A stretch of 64,000 nucleotides of DNA, taken from positions 205,001 through 269,000 of the forward strand of contig NZ_CP046524.1 in assembly GCF_021497945.1 (NCBI RefSeq). Direction: 5' to 3'. Source of the DNA: Streptococcus oralis (GTDB lineage Bacteria; Bacillota; Bacilli; Lactobacillales; Streptococcaceae). The notes below the pieces were generated by a model that did no database searches, was not told the DNA's origin, and saw only the letters and a program-made list of their open reading frames with translations. Numbering within the stretch: the first letter of the stretch is position 1; every line of letters starts with the position of its first letter. The translations under genes and the position numbers were made by a program. Below are positions 1 to 9,611 of the stretch, in pieces.

Positions 1-910
1 TTATTGGTTAAGTGCATACGAAAAATAGGGCGATAAAATCGCTTATCGCTCAGTTTACGACTATCTTGTTGAATGAGCTTCCAGTAACGTTTGATAGCTT
101 TGTATTCATGGGATTTCCAATCAAACTGATTCATAATTTGGACACGCACACGACTCATAGCACGGCTTAAGTGTTGGACAATATGAAAACGATCTAGAAC
201 GATTTTAGCATTTGGGAGTGAAACAGTCTGGGAGACTGTTTCAGCCTGAGCCTAGAAATTCGAAAGCGAAGCTGTTTAGCCAAGGCATAGTAAGGACTAA
301 ACATATCCATAGTAATGATTTTCACCTGACAGCGAACGGCTCTATCATATTTAAGAAAGTGATTTCGGATGACAGCTTGTGTCCTGCCTTCAAGAACAGT
401 GATGATATCGAGCTTTTCAAAATCTTGTGCAATAAAGCTCATCTTGCCTTTCTTGAAGCTGTATTCATCCCAAGACATGTGAGTTGGAAGATAAGATAAA
501 TCTGTCTTGAATTTAAACTCTTTCAGTTTACGAATGACGGTGGAAGTGGAGATAGCCAAGCTTTCAGCGATGGCCGTTATAGGGACTTTCTCGATTAATT
601 TTTGAGCGATTTGGTGTTTTTTCTTGACTAAGGGAGTTTCTGCGACAGCCATTTTTCCACAGACTTTACAGCGGAAATGCCGTTTTCTCAATCGAATCAG
701 CGTTTTGTATCCCCGCACATTCTAGGTAAGGTATTTTAGATTCCTTTTTGAAGTCATATTTAGCCATTTTTCCTTGGCAGTGAGGACATTTAGGTGCTGG
801 ATAATCTAGCTTAGCGATGACTTCCTTGTAGGTATTCATATTAACGATATAATCTGGATATTAGGGTCTTTAATATCGAGTAGTTTTGTGATAAAATGTA
901 ATGGTTCCAT
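1..910 (-). pseudogene. ISL3-family (IS1167-like) transposase remnant
   Basis: Decayed DDE transposase of the ISL3 family, read on the minus strand and cut by the window edge. The reading frame would start at 910 (MEPLHFITKLLDIKDPN). It is broken at about 860 by a small deletion giving a stop, again at about 714 where one extra base disrupts the segment before GYKTLIRLR, and a third time at 216-270 by a roughly 50-bp insertion. Intact stretches still show the zinc-ribbon pairs (CPHC near 800-780, CKVCGK near 665-650), the helix-turn-helix (ITAIAESLAISTSTVIRKL) and, after the insertion, the segment PNAKIVLDRFHIVQHLSRAM. With three lesions it cannot make active transposase. The family call rests on recognised motifs; the exact IS name is an inference. 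Confidence 0.88.
216..270. repeat. Palindrome-bearing insertion inside the dead transposase
   Basis: Where the transposase should run directly from ALAKQL to PNAKIV, about 50 extra bases interrupt the frame. The insert carries a perfect 10-bp inverted repeat with a 3-nt loop (gaaacagtct-ggg-agactgtttc, 220-242), followed by a short gaaattcgaaagcgaagc stretch. The origin is unknown: a small repeat element of the streptococcal hairpin kind or a local rearrangement. The boundaries are approximate because they were inferred from the expected protein sequence. Confidence 0.55.
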
Positions 911-985
911 ATGATTCTTTCTAATGATGGTTTGGTCGCTTTTCATTATAAATCTTATGGGACTTTTTTTCTACAACAAAATAAG

Positions 986-1030
986 CTCCATAATCCCTGC
1001 GGTGGATTTACCCACTACAGAATTATAGAG
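986..1030. repeat. Imperfect palindrome at the outer end of the IS remnant
   Basis: ctccataatccctgcggtgg (986-1005) is largely complementary to cccactacagaattatagag (1011-1030), giving arms of about 20 bp with 4-5 mismatches or wobbles and a short loop. It lies about 75 bp outside the transposase start, where the IS terminal sequence is expected, so it may include the terminal inverted repeat. The partner end lies outside the window. Confidence 0.45.
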
Positions 1031-1105
1031 TTATTTTTAATAAAGAAATAAGAGGAATATAAAAGAGTTTAACAAATGACATCAGCTATATATTTTCTTT
1101 AATTA

Positions 1106-1114
1106 TGGTAAAAT
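1106..1114 (+). promoter_or_regulatory. polC promoter (extended -10)
   Basis: TGGTAAAAT is an extended -10 element with no good -35 at 17 bp. It is followed by a GAGG Shine-Dalgarno at 1131-1134 that places the polC start at 1142. An earlier out-of-frame ATG at 1138 encodes only MNVK and a stop. Confidence 0.6.
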
Positions 1115-1141
1115 AGTAAGAGAATAATGTGAGGAAAATGA

Positions 1142-4100
1142 ATGTCAAGTAAGTTTGAAATCTTAATGAATCAACTAGGAATCTCTGACCAACTGAAACA
1201 GAATCCTGCTCTCGTTGATGCAAGCATTGAGCGAGTTGTGGTTCATAAAATTAGTAAGGTATGGGAGTTTCATTTCGTATTTTCTAATATATTACCGATT
1301 GAAATCTTTTTAGAATTAAAGAAAGGTTTGAGTGAGGAATTTTCTAAGACAGGCAATAAAGCTGTTTTCGAAATCAAGGCTCTGTCTCAAGAATTTTCAA
1401 ATCAACTCTTGCAAGCATATTATAGAGAAGCTTTTTCTGAGGGGCCGTGTGCTAGTCAAGGCTTTAAATCTCTTTATCAAAATCTGCGAGTTCGTGCTGA
1501 AGGTAATCAACTGTTTATTGAAGGTTCAGAGGCGATTGATAAGGAACATTTTAAGAAGAATCATCTTCCTAATTTAGCTAAACAACTTGAAAAATTTGGA
1601 TTTCCAACTTTCAACTGTCAAGTAGAGAAGAATGATGTGCTGACTCAAGAGCAGGAAGAAGCCTTTCATGCTGAAAATGAGCAAATTGTTCAAGCTGCCA
1701 ATGAGGAAGCGCTCCGTGCTATGGAGCAACTGGAACAGATGGCGCCACCTCCAGCAGAAGACAAACCAGCCTTTGATTTTCAGGCCAAAAAAGCTGCGGC
1801 TAAACCGAAGTTGGACAAGGCGGAGATTACTCCTATGATTGAAGTGACGACTGAGGAAAATCGTCTGGTCTTTGAAGGGGTTGTTTTTGATGTAGAGCAA
1901 AAAGTGACTAGAACAGGTCGTGTTTTAATCAACTTTAAAATGACGGACTACACTTCAAGTTTTTCGATGCAAAAGTGGGTTAAAAATGAGGAAGCGGCTC
2001 AGAAATTTGACCTCATCAAGAAGAATTCTTGGCTCCGAGTGCGTGGGAATGTGGAGATGAATAACTTCACACGTGATTTGACTATGAACGTGCAGGATGT
2101 GCAGGAAGTTGTGCATCATGAAAGAAAGGATCTCATGCCAGAAGGTGAGCGTCGGGTTGAGTTTCATGCTCATACTAACATGTCAACCATGGATGCTCTG
2201 CCAGAGGTTGAAGAAATCATTGCGACAGCTGCTAAGTGGGGACACAAGGCTGTTGCCATCACGGACCACGGGAATGTCCAGTCCTTCCCACACGGATATA
2301 AGGCGGCTAAAAAAGCTGGAATTCAGCTAATCTATGGAATGGAAGCCAATATCGTGGAGGACCGGGTTCCTATCGTCTACAACGAAGTGGAGATGGACTT
2401 GTCAGAAGCAACCTATGTGGTCTTTGACGTGGAAACGACGGGGCTTTCAGCTATCTATAATGATTTGATTCAGGTTGCAGCCTCTAAGATGTACAAGGGG
2501 AATGTCATTGCCGAATTTGATGAATTTATCAATCCTGGACATCCTTTGTCAGCTTTTACCACGGAGTTGACTGGTATTACAGATGATCATGTCAAAAATG
2601 CCAAGCCACTGGAACAAGTTTTGCAAGAATTCCAAGAATTTTGCCAGGATACTGTCCTAGTCGCCCACAATGCGACCTTTGACGTTGGCTTTATGAATGC
2701 CAACTATGAGCGTCATGGTCTTCCTAAAATTAGCCAGCCAGTTATTGATACGCTGGAGTTTGCTAGAAACCTCTATCCTGAGTATAAACGTCATGGTTTG
2801 GGACCTTTGACCAAGCGTTTTGGTGTTGCCTTGGAACATCACCACATGGCCAACTACGATGCGGAAGCTACTGGTCGTTTGCTCTTTATCTTTATCAAGG
2901 ATGTAGCAGAAAAACATGGTGTGACTGATCTGGCTAGACTGAATATTGATTTGATTAGTCCAGACTCTTATAAAAAAGCTCGGATCAAGCATGCGACCAT
3001 CTATGTCAAGAATCAAGTAGGTCTAAAAAACATCTTTAAGCTGGTTTCGTTGTCCAATACCAAGTACTTTGAAGGGGTGCCACGGATTCCGAGAACGGTT
3101 CTAGATGCTCATCGGGAAGGTTTGATTTTGGGCTCAGCCTGTTCAGAAGGTGAAGTTTTTGATGCAGTCGTTTCCCAAGGTGTGGATGCGGCGGTTGAGG
3201 TGGCCAAGTATTATGACTTTATCGAGGTCATGCCACCAGCTATCTATGCTCCCTTGATTGCTAAGGAGCAGGTCAAGGATATGGAGGAACTCCAGACCAT
3301 TATCAAAAGTTTGATAGAAGTGGGAGACCGTCTTGGCAAGCCCGTCTTGGCTACGGGAAATGTTCACTATATTGAACCGGAAGAAGAGATTTACCGTGAA
3401 ATTATCGTCCGTAGTTTGGGACAGGGGGCTATGATTAACCGAACCATTGGTCACGGTGAACATGCTCAACCAGCTCCTCTTCCAAAGGTTCATTTTCGAA
3501 CAACCAATGAGATGTTGGATGAATTTGCCTTCTTGGGTGAGGATCTAGCACGCAAATTGGTTATTGAAAACACTAATGCCTTGGCAGAAACCTTTGAGCC
3601 TGTTGAGGTGGTTAAGAGTGACTTGTACACGCCTTTCATTGACAAGGCGGAAGAAACGGTTGCTGAGTTGACCTATAAGAAGGCCTTTGAGATTTATGGA
3701 AATCCGCTGCCAGATATTGTTGATTTGCGGATTGAAAAAGAATTAACATCCATACTGGGAAATGGATTTGCCGTGATTTATCTGGCATCGCAGATGCTGG
3801 TGCAACGTTCCAATGAACGGGGCTACTTGGTTGGTTCTCGTGGGTCTGTTGGGTCCAGTTTTGTTGCGACCATGATTGGGATTACGGAGGTTAATCCTCT
3901 CTCTCCTCATTATGTTTGTAGTCAGTGTCAGTATAGTGAATTTATCACAGATGGTTCTTATGGTTCAGGATTTGATATGCCCGATAAGGATTGTCCAAAG
4001 TGTGGCCACAAACTCAGTAAAAATGGGCAGGATATTCCGTTCGAGACCTTCCTTGGTTTTGATGGGGACAAGGTTCCCGATATTGACTTGAACTTTTCGG

Positions 4101-5533
4101 GAGAAGACCAGCCTAGCGCTCACTTGGATGTGCGTGATATCTTTGGTGAAGAATATGCCTTCCGTGCAGGAACGGTTGGTACGGTGGCTGCCAAGACTGC
4201 CTATGGATTTGTAAAGGGCTATGAGAGAGATTATGGCAAGTTCTATCGTGATGCAGAGGTGGAACGCCTCGCTCAAGGTGCGGCTGGTGTCAAGCGGACT
4301 ACAGGACAACACCCAGGGGGAATCGTTGTTATTCCTAACTACATGGATGTCTATGATTTTACGCCTGTCCAGTATCCAGCAGATGACGTGACGGCTGAAT
4401 GGCAGACCACTCACTTTAACTTCCATGATATCGATGAGAACGTCCTCAAACTTGATGTACTGGGACATGATGATCCGACCATGATTCGGAAACTCCAGGA
4501 CTTGTCTGGGATTGATCCTAATGAAATTCCTATGGATGACGAAGGCGTTATGGCCCTCTTTTCAGGGACCGGTGTGCTAGGGGTAACACCTGAGCAAATC
4601 GGAACGCCGACGGGTATGCTGGGAATTCCAGAATTTGGAACCAACTTCGTACGTGGAATGGTAGACGAGACGCATCCGACGACTTTTGCGGAATTGCTTC
4701 AGCTGTCTGGACTGTCCCACGGTACTGACGTTTGGTTGGGGAATGCACAAGATTTGATTAAACAAGGGATTGCGGATCTATCAACTGTTATCGGTTGTCG
4801 AGACGACATCATGGTTTACCTCATGCATGCTGGTCTTGAACCTAAGATGGCCTTTACCATCATGGAACGGGTGCGTAAAGGCTTGTGGTTGAAGATTTCC
4901 GAGGAGGAGCGAAATGGCTACATCGAAGCCATGAAGGCCAATAAGGTACCAGAGTGGTATATAGAGTCCTGCGGGAAAATTAAGTACATGTTCCCTAAAG
5001 CCCATGCGGCAGCCTACGTTATGATGGCCCTTCGCGTAGCCTACTTCAAGGTTCACCATCCCATTTATTATTACTGTGCTTACTTCTCAATCCGCGCTAA
5101 GGCTTTTGATATCAAGACTATGGGTGCAGGCTTGGATGCTATCAAGCGCAGAATGGAAGAAATCTCTGAAAAACGGAAGAACAATGAAGCTTCTAATGTG
5201 GAAATTGACCTCTATACCACTCTTGAGATTGTCAATGAAATGTGGGAACGCGGTTTCAAATTTGGCAAACTCGCTCTCTACCGTAGTCAGGCAACAGAGT
5301 TTCTCATTGATGGGGATACCCTCATTCCGCCATTTGTAGCAATGGATGGTTTGGGAGAGAACGTTGCTAAGCAGTTAGTGCGTGCGCGTGAAGAGGGAGA
5401 ATTCCTCTCTAAAACAGAACTGCGCAAGCGCGGTGGGCTTTCATCGACCTTGGTTGAGAAGATGGATGAAATGGGGATTCTCGGCAATATGCCAGAGGAT
5501 AACCAGTTGAGTTTGTTTGATGAGTTTTTCTAA
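1142..5533 (+). CDS. polC: DNA polymerase III alpha subunit, PolC type
   Basis: Replicative C-family DNA polymerase of low-GC Gram-positives, 1463 aa, normal length. An N-terminal region is followed by an OB fold (about 240-322), a PHP domain starting near EFHAHTNMS (340), a DEDDh 3'-5' proofreading exonuclease inserted in the PHP domain ([10 protein letters not shown], about 427, through about 590), a four-cysteine zinc finger (CSQCQ...CPKCG, about 925-955) characteristic of PolC, and the polymerase catalytic region with PDIDLNFSG. It acts at the replication fork with the beta clamp. The ATG at 1142 has a GAGG 7 nt upstream. It lies directly downstream of the IS remnant and has its own promoter. 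The frame is intact with no anomalies. Confidence 0.98.
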   Translation: MSSKFEILMNQLGISDQLKQNPALVDASIERVVVHKISKVWEFHFVFSNILPIEIFLELKKGLSEEFSKTGNKAVFEIKALSQEFSNQLLQAYYREAFSEGPCASQGFKSLYQNLRVRAEGNQLFIEGSEAIDKEHFKKNHLPNLAKQLEKFGFPTFNCQVEKNDVLTQEQEEAFHAENEQIVQAANEEALRAMEQLEQMAPPPAEDKPAFDFQAKKAAAKPKLDKAEITPMIEVTTEENRLVFEGVVFDVEQKVTRTGRVLINFKMTDYTSSFSMQKWVKNEEAAQKFDLIKKNSWLRVRGNVEMNNFTRDLTMNVQDVQEVVHHERKDLMPEGERRVEFHAHTNMSTMDALPEVEEIIATAAKWGHKAVAITDHGNVQSFPHGYKAAKKAGIQLIYGMEANIVEDRVPIVYNEVEMDLSEATYVVFDVETTGLSAIYNDLIQVAASKMYKGNVIAEFDEFINPGHPLSAFTTELTGITDDHVKNAKPLEQVLQEFQEFCQDTVLVAHNATFDVGFMNANYERHGLPKISQPVIDTLEFARNLYPEYKRHGLGPLTKRFGVALEHHHMANYDAEATGRLLFIFIKDVAEKHGVTDLARLNIDLISPDSYKKARIKHATIYVKNQVGLKNIFKLVSLSNTKYFEGVPRIPRTVLDAHREGLILGSACSEGEVFDAVVSQGVDAAVEVAKYYDFIEVMPPAIYAPLIAKEQVKDMEELQTIIKSLIEVGDRLGKPVLATGNVHYIEPEEEIYREIIVRSLGQGAMINRTIGHGEHAQPAPLPKVHFRTTNEMLDEFAFLGEDLARKLVIENTNALAETFEPVEVVKSDLYTPFIDKAEETVAELTYKKAFEIYGNPLPDIVDLRIEKELTSILGNGFAVIYLASQMLVQRSNERGYLVGSRGSVGSSFVATMIGITEVNPLSPHYVCSQCQYSEFITDGSYGSGFDMPDKDCPKCGHKLSKNGQDIPFETFLGFDGDKVPDIDLNFSGEDQPSAHLDVRDIFGEEYAFRAGTVGTVAAKTAYGFVKGYERDYGKFYRDAEVERLAQGAAGVKRTTGQHPGGIVVIPNYMDVYDFTPVQYPADDVTAEWQTTHFNFHDIDENVLKLDVLGHDDPTMIRKLQDLSGIDPNEIPMDDEGVMALFSGTGVLGVTPEQIGTPTGMLGIPEFGTNFVRGMVDETHPTTFAELLQLSGLSHGTDVWLGNAQDLIKQGIADLSTVIGCRDDIMVYLMHAGLEPKMAFTIMERVRKGLWLKISEEERNGYIEAMKANKVPEWYIESCGKIKYMFPKAHAAAYVMMALRVAYFKVHHPIYYYCAYFSIRAKAFDIKTMGAGLDAIKRRMEEISEKRKNNEASNVEIDLYTTLEIVNEMWERGFKFGKLALYRSQATEFLIDGDTLIPPFVAMDGLGENVAKQLVRAREEGEFLSKTELRKRGGLSSTLVEKMDEMGILGNMPEDNQLSLFDEFF

Positions 5534-5552
5534 AATATAGAAAGAGGTTTTT

Positions 5553-5705
5553 ATGAAACTTACTATTTCTGCTCAGGATAAGCCAGCGCAAAAGGTGTTT
5601 GATTACCAGCTGGATCTTGATCCTGATACGATTTTGAGAATGACCGCTTTGATTTGCGGCACTGTGGCAGCGGTTAGCCTGTTGTCCTTGTTTAAAGAGA
5701 AATAA
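5553..5705 (+). CDS. Small hypothetical membrane-associated protein, 50 aa
   Basis: A short ORF between polC and pepS starts MKLTISAQDKPAQKVFDYQL and ends LLSLFKEK. It has an AAAGAGG ribosome-binding site 7 nt before the ATG. The N-terminal half is polar. The C-terminal half (about residues 27-46, MTALICGTVAAVSLLSLF) could form one membrane helix. It sits 19 nt after polC and 21 nt before pepS, so it is probably co-transcribed. I do not recognise a family. The good RBS, tight spacing and sensible composition favour a real gene. Confidence 0.6.
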   Translation: MKLTISAQDKPAQKVFDYQLDLDPDTILRMTALICGTVAAVSLLSLFKEK

Positions 5706-5726
5706 CAAAAGAAAAGGAAAAATAAA

Positions 5727-6968
5727 ATGGTTTTACCAAATTTTAAAGAAAATCTAGAAAAATATGCTAAATTGTTGGTTGCGAACGGAATTAACGTGCA
5801 ACCTGGTCATACCTTGGCTCTCTCTATCGATGTGGAGCAGCGTGAGTTGGCGCATTTGATCGTGAAGGAAGCTTATGCCCTGGGCGCGCATGAGGTCATC
5901 GTTCAGTGGACAGATGATGTGATCAACCGTGAGAAATTCCTCCACGCGCCGATGGAGCGTTTGGACAATGTGCCAGAATACAAGATTGCTGAGATGAACT
6001 ATCTCTTGGAGAACAAGGCTAGCCGTCTTGGTGTCCGTTCTTCTGATCCAGGTGCCTTGAACGGAGTGGACGCTGACAAGCTTTCAGCTTCTGCTAAAGC
6101 TATGGGACTTGCCATGAAGCCAATGCGTATCGCAACGCAATCCAACAAGGTTAGCTGGACTGTAGCAGCCGCTGCTGGACTTGAATGGGCTAAGAAAGTC
6201 TTTCCAAATGCTGCGAGCGATGAAGAAGCAGTCGATCTCCTTTGGGACCAAATCTTCAAAACTTGCCGTGTCTACGAAGAAGATCCCGTGAAGGCTTGGG
6301 AAGAGCATGCAGCTATCCTTAAGAGCAAGGCGGAAATGCTTAATAAAGAGCAATTCTCAGCCCTTCACTACACAGCGCCAGGGACAGATTTGACACTTGG
6401 TTTGCCTAAGAATCACGTTTGGGAATCAGCTGGTGCTATCAATGCACAGGGCGAAGGGTTCTTACCAAATATGCCAACAGAAGAAGTCTTTACGGCTCCT
6501 GACTTCCGTCGTGCAGATGGTTATGTAACCTCTACAAAACCACTTAGCTATAACGGAAATATCATCGAAGGGATTAAAGTGACCTTCAAGGATGGACAAA
6601 TCGTAGACATCACTGCTGAGAAGGGTGATCAGGTCATGAAAGACCTTGTCTTTGAAAATGCGGGTGCTCGTGCCTTGGGGGAATGTGCCTTGGTACCAGA
6701 TCCAAGCCCAATTTCTCAGTCAGGCATTACCTTCTTTAATACCCTTTTCGACGAAAATGCGTCAAACCACTTGGCTATCGGTGCTGCCTATGCGACCAGC
6801 GTTGTTGGTGGAGCAGAGATGAGCGAAGAAGAGCTTGAAGCTGCAGGGCTTAACCGCTCAGATGTTCACGTGGACTTTATGATTGGTTCTAGTCAAATGG
6901 ATATCGATGGTATCCGTGAGGATGGAACACGCGTGCCCCTCTTCCGTAATGGAGACTGGGCAATTTAA
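5727..6968 (+). CDS. pepS: Aminopeptidase PepS (M29 family)
   Basis: 413-aa metal-dependent cytoplasmic aminopeptidase of the M29 (AmpS/PepS/thermophilic aminopeptidase) family, which releases N-terminal residues from peptides during nitrogen nutrition. The length matches streptococcal PepS. Recognisable stretches are the N-terminal LPNFKENLEKYAKL, the central LHYTAPGTDLTLGLP, and the C-terminal ALVPDPSPISQSGITFFNTLFDENASNHLAIG, which carries metal-ligand Glu/His residues of the family. The start has an AAAAGGAAAA ribosome-binding site. It probably shares the polC transcript. It complements PepC and the Ami importer found elsewhere in this window. Confidence 0.93.
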   Translation: MVLPNFKENLEKYAKLLVANGINVQPGHTLALSIDVEQRELAHLIVKEAYALGAHEVIVQWTDDVINREKFLHAPMERLDNVPEYKIAEMNYLLENKASRLGVRSSDPGALNGVDADKLSASAKAMGLAMKPMRIATQSNKVSWTVAAAAGLEWAKKVFPNAASDEEAVDLLWDQIFKTCRVYEEDPVKAWEEHAAILKSKAEMLNKEQFSALHYTAPGTDLTLGLPKNHVWESAGAINAQGEGFLPNMPTEEVFTAPDFRRADGYVTSTKPLSYNGNIIEGIKVTFKDGQIVDITAEKGDQVMKDLVFENAGARALGECALVPDPSPISQSGITFFNTLFDENASNHLAIGAAYATSVVGGAEMSEEELEAAGLNRSDVHVDFMIGSSQMDIDGIREDGTRVPLFRNGDWAI

Positions 6969-6977
6969 GGAGAAACT

Positions 6978-7208
6978 ATGCTTGGAAGTATGTTTGTCGG
7001 TCTCTTAGTAGGACTCTTGGCAGGTGCTTTGACCAATCGTGGAGAGAGCATGGGATGCTTTGGAAAAATGTTTCTCGGCTGGATTGGTGCCTTTTTGGGC
7101 CACTTGCTCTTTGGGACTTGGGGACCAATTCTAGCGGGAACAGCTGTTATTCCTGCTGTTTTAGGCGCTATGATTGTCTTAGCTATCTTCTGGGAAAGAG
7201 GAAGTTAG
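6978..7208 (+). CDS. GlsB/YeaQ/YmgE-like small membrane protein
   Basis: 76-aa hydrophobic protein with three predicted membrane stretches (about 1-18, 28-48 and 52-72) and many glycines (LVGLLVGLLAGALTNRGE, GCFGKMFLGWIGAFLG). It fits the transglycosylase-associated/GlsB small membrane family often linked to general stress, though the biochemical role is unknown. The ATG follows pepS by 9 nt with a GGAG ribosome-binding site, so it is the distal gene of that operon. A strong terminator follows at 7227. Confidence 0.7.
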   Translation: MLGSMFVGLLVGLLAGALTNRGESMGCFGKMFLGWIGAFLGHLLFGTWGPILAGTAVIPAVLGAMIVLAIFWERGS

Positions 7209-7226
7209 TTCCTTAAATCTGAAATG

Positions 7227-7260
7227 AAAAGGAGGTTGATCATTGAGTCAGCCTCCTTTT
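7227..7260. terminator. Bidirectional-looking terminator after pepS operon
   Basis: aaaaggaggttga (7227-7239) pairs with tcagcctcctttt (7248-7260), giving a 13-bp stem with one G-U. It ends the pepS operon and lies immediately before, and partly within the -35 region of, the next promoter. Confidence 0.8.
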
Positions 7261-7265
7261 GAGTA

Positions 7266-7274
7266 TGATATAAT
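7266..7274 (+). promoter_or_regulatory. Promoter giving a leaderless mRNA (rsuA-type gene)
   Basis: A perfect extended -10, TGATATAAT, ends 6 nt before the ATG at 7281, so the expected +1 is the A of the start codon. There is no Shine-Dalgarno between promoter and gene. Confidence 0.75.
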
Positions 7275-7280
7275 AGTTCT

Positions 7281-8003
7281 ATGAGATTAGATAAATTTTT
7301 AGTTGCCTGTGCTGTGGGGAGCCGGACAGAGGTCAAAAACTTGCTCAAGGCTGGGCGTGTGATGGTAAATGGCAAGAAAGAAAAGTCAGCTAAATTGCAG
7401 ATCAATGAAGAAAGAGATGAGATCCGCTTTGATGGCCAAGTGCTAGAGTATGAAGAGTTTGTTTACTACATGATGAACAAGCCCCAAGGAGTCATTTCAG
7501 CGACTGAGGATACCAAGCATAGAACGGTTCTAGACTTGTTGGATGATTTAGCTCGGACCAAGGAAGTTTTTCCAGTCGGGCGCTTGGATATCGATACGCA
7601 TGGTCTTCTGCTCTTGACCAATGATGGCCAGCTTGCCCATGCTTTGCTTTCGCCCAAGCGACATGTGGATAAGACTTATCTAGCTCAAGTCAAAGGTATC
7701 ATGACCCAAGAAGACGTGGAGACATTTGCCAAGGGCATTCCGCTCAAGGATTTTACCTGCCAGCCTGCTAGACTGGAGATTATATCGGTAGATACAGAAA
7801 AGAATCAAAGTCTGGTTCGTGTGACCATTGCAGAAGGGAAATTCCACCAGGTCAAACGGATGGTAGCCTACTGTGGTAAGGAAGTGGTGGACCTACAACG
7901 TTTGACGATGGGAACTTTAGCCTTGGACGAGAACTTAGAACGAGGAGAATGGCGTCGCCTGACCAAGGAGGAGTTAGAGGTTCTCCTTGCGAGTATTGCT
8001 TAA
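7281..8003 (+). CDS. rsuA: 16S rRNA pseudouridine synthase, RsuA/RluB family
   Basis: 240-aa pseudouridine synthase with an N-terminal S4 RNA-binding domain (MRLDKFLVACAVGSRTEVKN, residues 1-60) and a catalytic domain with the GRLDIDTHGLLLLTNDG motif, in which D103 is the expected nucleophile. The likely target is U516 of 16S rRNA by family resemblance; RluB-like 23S specificity cannot be excluded. The gene has no ribosome-binding site, and its ATG lies 7 nt from the last base of a TGnTATAAT promoter, indicating leaderless translation. It is a separate transcription unit between two terminators. Confidence 0.88.
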   Translation: MRLDKFLVACAVGSRTEVKNLLKAGRVMVNGKKEKSAKLQINEERDEIRFDGQVLEYEEFVYYMMNKPQGVISATEDTKHRTVLDLLDDLARTKEVFPVGRLDIDTHGLLLLTNDGQLAHALLSPKRHVDKTYLAQVKGIMTQEDVETFAKGIPLKDFTCQPARLEIISVDTEKNQSLVRVTIAEGKFHQVKRMVAYCGKEVVDLQRLTMGTLALDENLERGEWRRLTKEELEVLLASIA

Positions 8004-8018
8004 TTTAATTTATGCTAG

Positions 8019-8048
8019 AAAAGGTGAGGAGAATGTCCCTGCCTTTTT
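8019..8048 (+). terminator. Probable terminator after rsuA
   Basis: aaaaggtgagga and tccctgcctttt form a stem with one mismatch and two wobbles, followed by a T run. Confidence 0.5.
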
Positions 8049-8058
8049 CGTTTTTCAG

Positions 8059-8086
8059 TTGCTTCCTTTGTGAAAAGAGTTATAAT
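8059..8086 (+). promoter_or_regulatory. pepC promoter
   Basis: TTGCTT (8059-8064), a 16-bp spacer and TATAAT (8081-8086). The transcript begins about 20 nt before the AAAGGAGG site of pepC. Confidence 0.7.
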
Positions 8087-8112
8087 AGACAGTAGAATAA
8101 AAGGAGGAATCT

Positions 8113-9447
8113 ATGAACTCGATTCAAGAATCATTTACAGATAAACTATTTGCCAACTATGAAGCAAATGTCAAATACCAAGCAATTGAAAATGCTGCCA
8201 GCCACAATGGAATTTTTGCAGCTCTAGAACGTCGCCAAAGTCATGTAGACAATGCACCTGTTTTCTCATTGGATTTGACCAAGGACAAGGTTACTAACCA
8301 GAAAGCGTCTGGTCGTTGCTGGATGTTTGCAGCTCTCAACACCTTCCGTCACAAACTCATTTCTCAATATAAATTGGAAAACTTTGAATTGTCACAAGCC
8401 CACACTTTCTTCTGGGACAAGTATGAAAAATCTAACTGGTTCTTGGAGCAAGTCATTGCGACTGCAGATCAAGAATTGACGAGCCGTAAGGTTAGCTTCC
8501 TACTCCAAACTCCACAACAAGACGGTGGACAGTGGGATATGGTCGTGGCCCTCTTTGAAAAATATGGTGTCGTTCCTAAGTCAGTTTACCCTGAGTCTGT
8601 TTCATCTAGTAATAGCCGTGAGCTCAATGCAATTCTTAACAAATTGCTTCGCCAAGATGCCCAAATCTTGCGTGACTTGCTCGCTTCTGGTGCTGACCAA
8701 GCGACTGTTCAAGCTAAGAAAGAAGACCTCTTGCAAGAAATCTTTAACTTCCTTGCTATGTCACTAGGTCTTCCACCGCGTAAATTTGACTTTGCTTATC
8801 GCGATAAGGATGATAACTACCAAAGCGAAAAGGGTATCACGCCACAAGAGTTTTACAAGAAATATGTCAATCTTCCTCTAGAAGACTACGTTTCTGTTAT
8901 CAATGCTCCAACTGCTGACAAGCCTTACGGTAAATCTTACACAGTTGAGATGTTGGGAAATGTGGTTGGTAGCCGTGCAGTTCGTTACATCAACGTACCA
9001 ATGGAGCGCTTAAAAGAATTGGCGATTGCCCAAATGCAAACAGGAGAAACTGTTTGGTTTGGTTCAGATGTCGGCCAGCTCAGCAACCGCAAAGCTGGAA
9101 TCCTTGCGACTGATGTTTATGACTTTGAATCAAGCATGGATATTCAACTGACTCAAGACAAGGCTGGACGTTTGGACTACAGCGAAAGTTTGATGACCCA
9201 CGCCATGGTCTTGACAGGTGTGGACTTGGACGAAAATGGCAAGTCAACCAAGTGGAAAGTTGAAAACTCATGGGGAGACAAGGTCGGTGCAGATGGTTAC
9301 TTTGTCGCCTCAGACGCTTGGATGGACGAATACACTTACCAAATCGTTGTCCGTAAAGAATTGCTGACAGCAGAAGAACAAGCTGCCTATGAAGCAGAAC
9401 CAATCGTACTTGCACCATGGGATCCAATGGGAGCCTTGGCAGAATAA
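8113..9447 (+). CDS. pepC: Aminopeptidase C (bleomycin-hydrolase family, C1B)
   Basis: 444-aa cytoplasmic cysteine aminopeptidase that forms a hexameric barrel in its family and trims peptides. The papain-like triad is visible: Gln63 and Cys69 in NQKASGRCWMFAALN, His in SLMTHAMVLTGVD (about 360) and Asn in KVENSWGDKVG (about 381). The C-terminus ending in LAPWDPMGALAE fits the family's self-compartmentalising tail. The start has a near-perfect AAAGGAGG. It is monocistronic, with its own promoter and a terminator at 9459. Confidence 0.96.
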   Translation: MNSIQESFTDKLFANYEANVKYQAIENAASHNGIFAALERRQSHVDNAPVFSLDLTKDKVTNQKASGRCWMFAALNTFRHKLISQYKLENFELSQAHTFFWDKYEKSNWFLEQVIATADQELTSRKVSFLLQTPQQDGGQWDMVVALFEKYGVVPKSVYPESVSSSNSRELNAILNKLLRQDAQILRDLLASGADQATVQAKKEDLLQEIFNFLAMSLGLPPRKFDFAYRDKDDNYQSEKGITPQEFYKKYVNLPLEDYVSVINAPTADKPYGKSYTVEMLGNVVGSRAVRYINVPMERLKELAIAQMQTGETVWFGSDVGQLSNRKAGILATDVYDFESSMDIQLTQDKAGRLDYSESLMTHAMVLTGVDLDENGKSTKWKVENSWGDKVGADGYFVASDAWMDEYTYQIVVRKELLTAEEQAAYEAEPIVLAPWDPMGALAE

Positions 9448-9458
9448 AGCATAAAGAA

Positions 9459-9488
9459 AAGAGGTTAGGGGAATCCTAGCCTCTTTTT
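9459..9488 (+). terminator. pepC terminator
   Basis: aagaggttagg (9459-9469) pairs with cctagcctctt (9475-9485), followed by T residues: an 11-bp stem with one G-U. Confidence 0.85.
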
Positions 9489-9554
9489 AAGTTCTTCTTG
9501 AAGTGGCGATAGGTGATGCTTGCCAAGGGAGTTCTCCTTATTTTGAGTCTTTAA

Positions 9555-9583
9555 GTGACAGAGAAAAAGATATGTGTTACTAT
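9555..9583 (+). promoter_or_regulatory. Promoter of the P-type ATPase gene
   Basis: GTGACA (9555-9560), a 17-bp spacer and an extended -10 TGTTACTAT (9575-9583). The GTG that would give the longest reading frame coincides with this -35 box, which rules it out as the translation start. Confidence 0.75.
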
Positions 9584-9611
9584 AGTAGTACAAAAGGATA
9601 TCGGAGTAGAA

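Noticed and set aside
1955..4748. Antisense ORFs of 60-170 codons within polC
   Set aside because: Shadow frames of a strongly coding strand, without ribosome-binding sites or recognisable motifs.
9555..9611. GTG start extending the P-type ATPase by 19 residues
   Set aside because: It coincides with the -35 box and has no ribosome-binding site.
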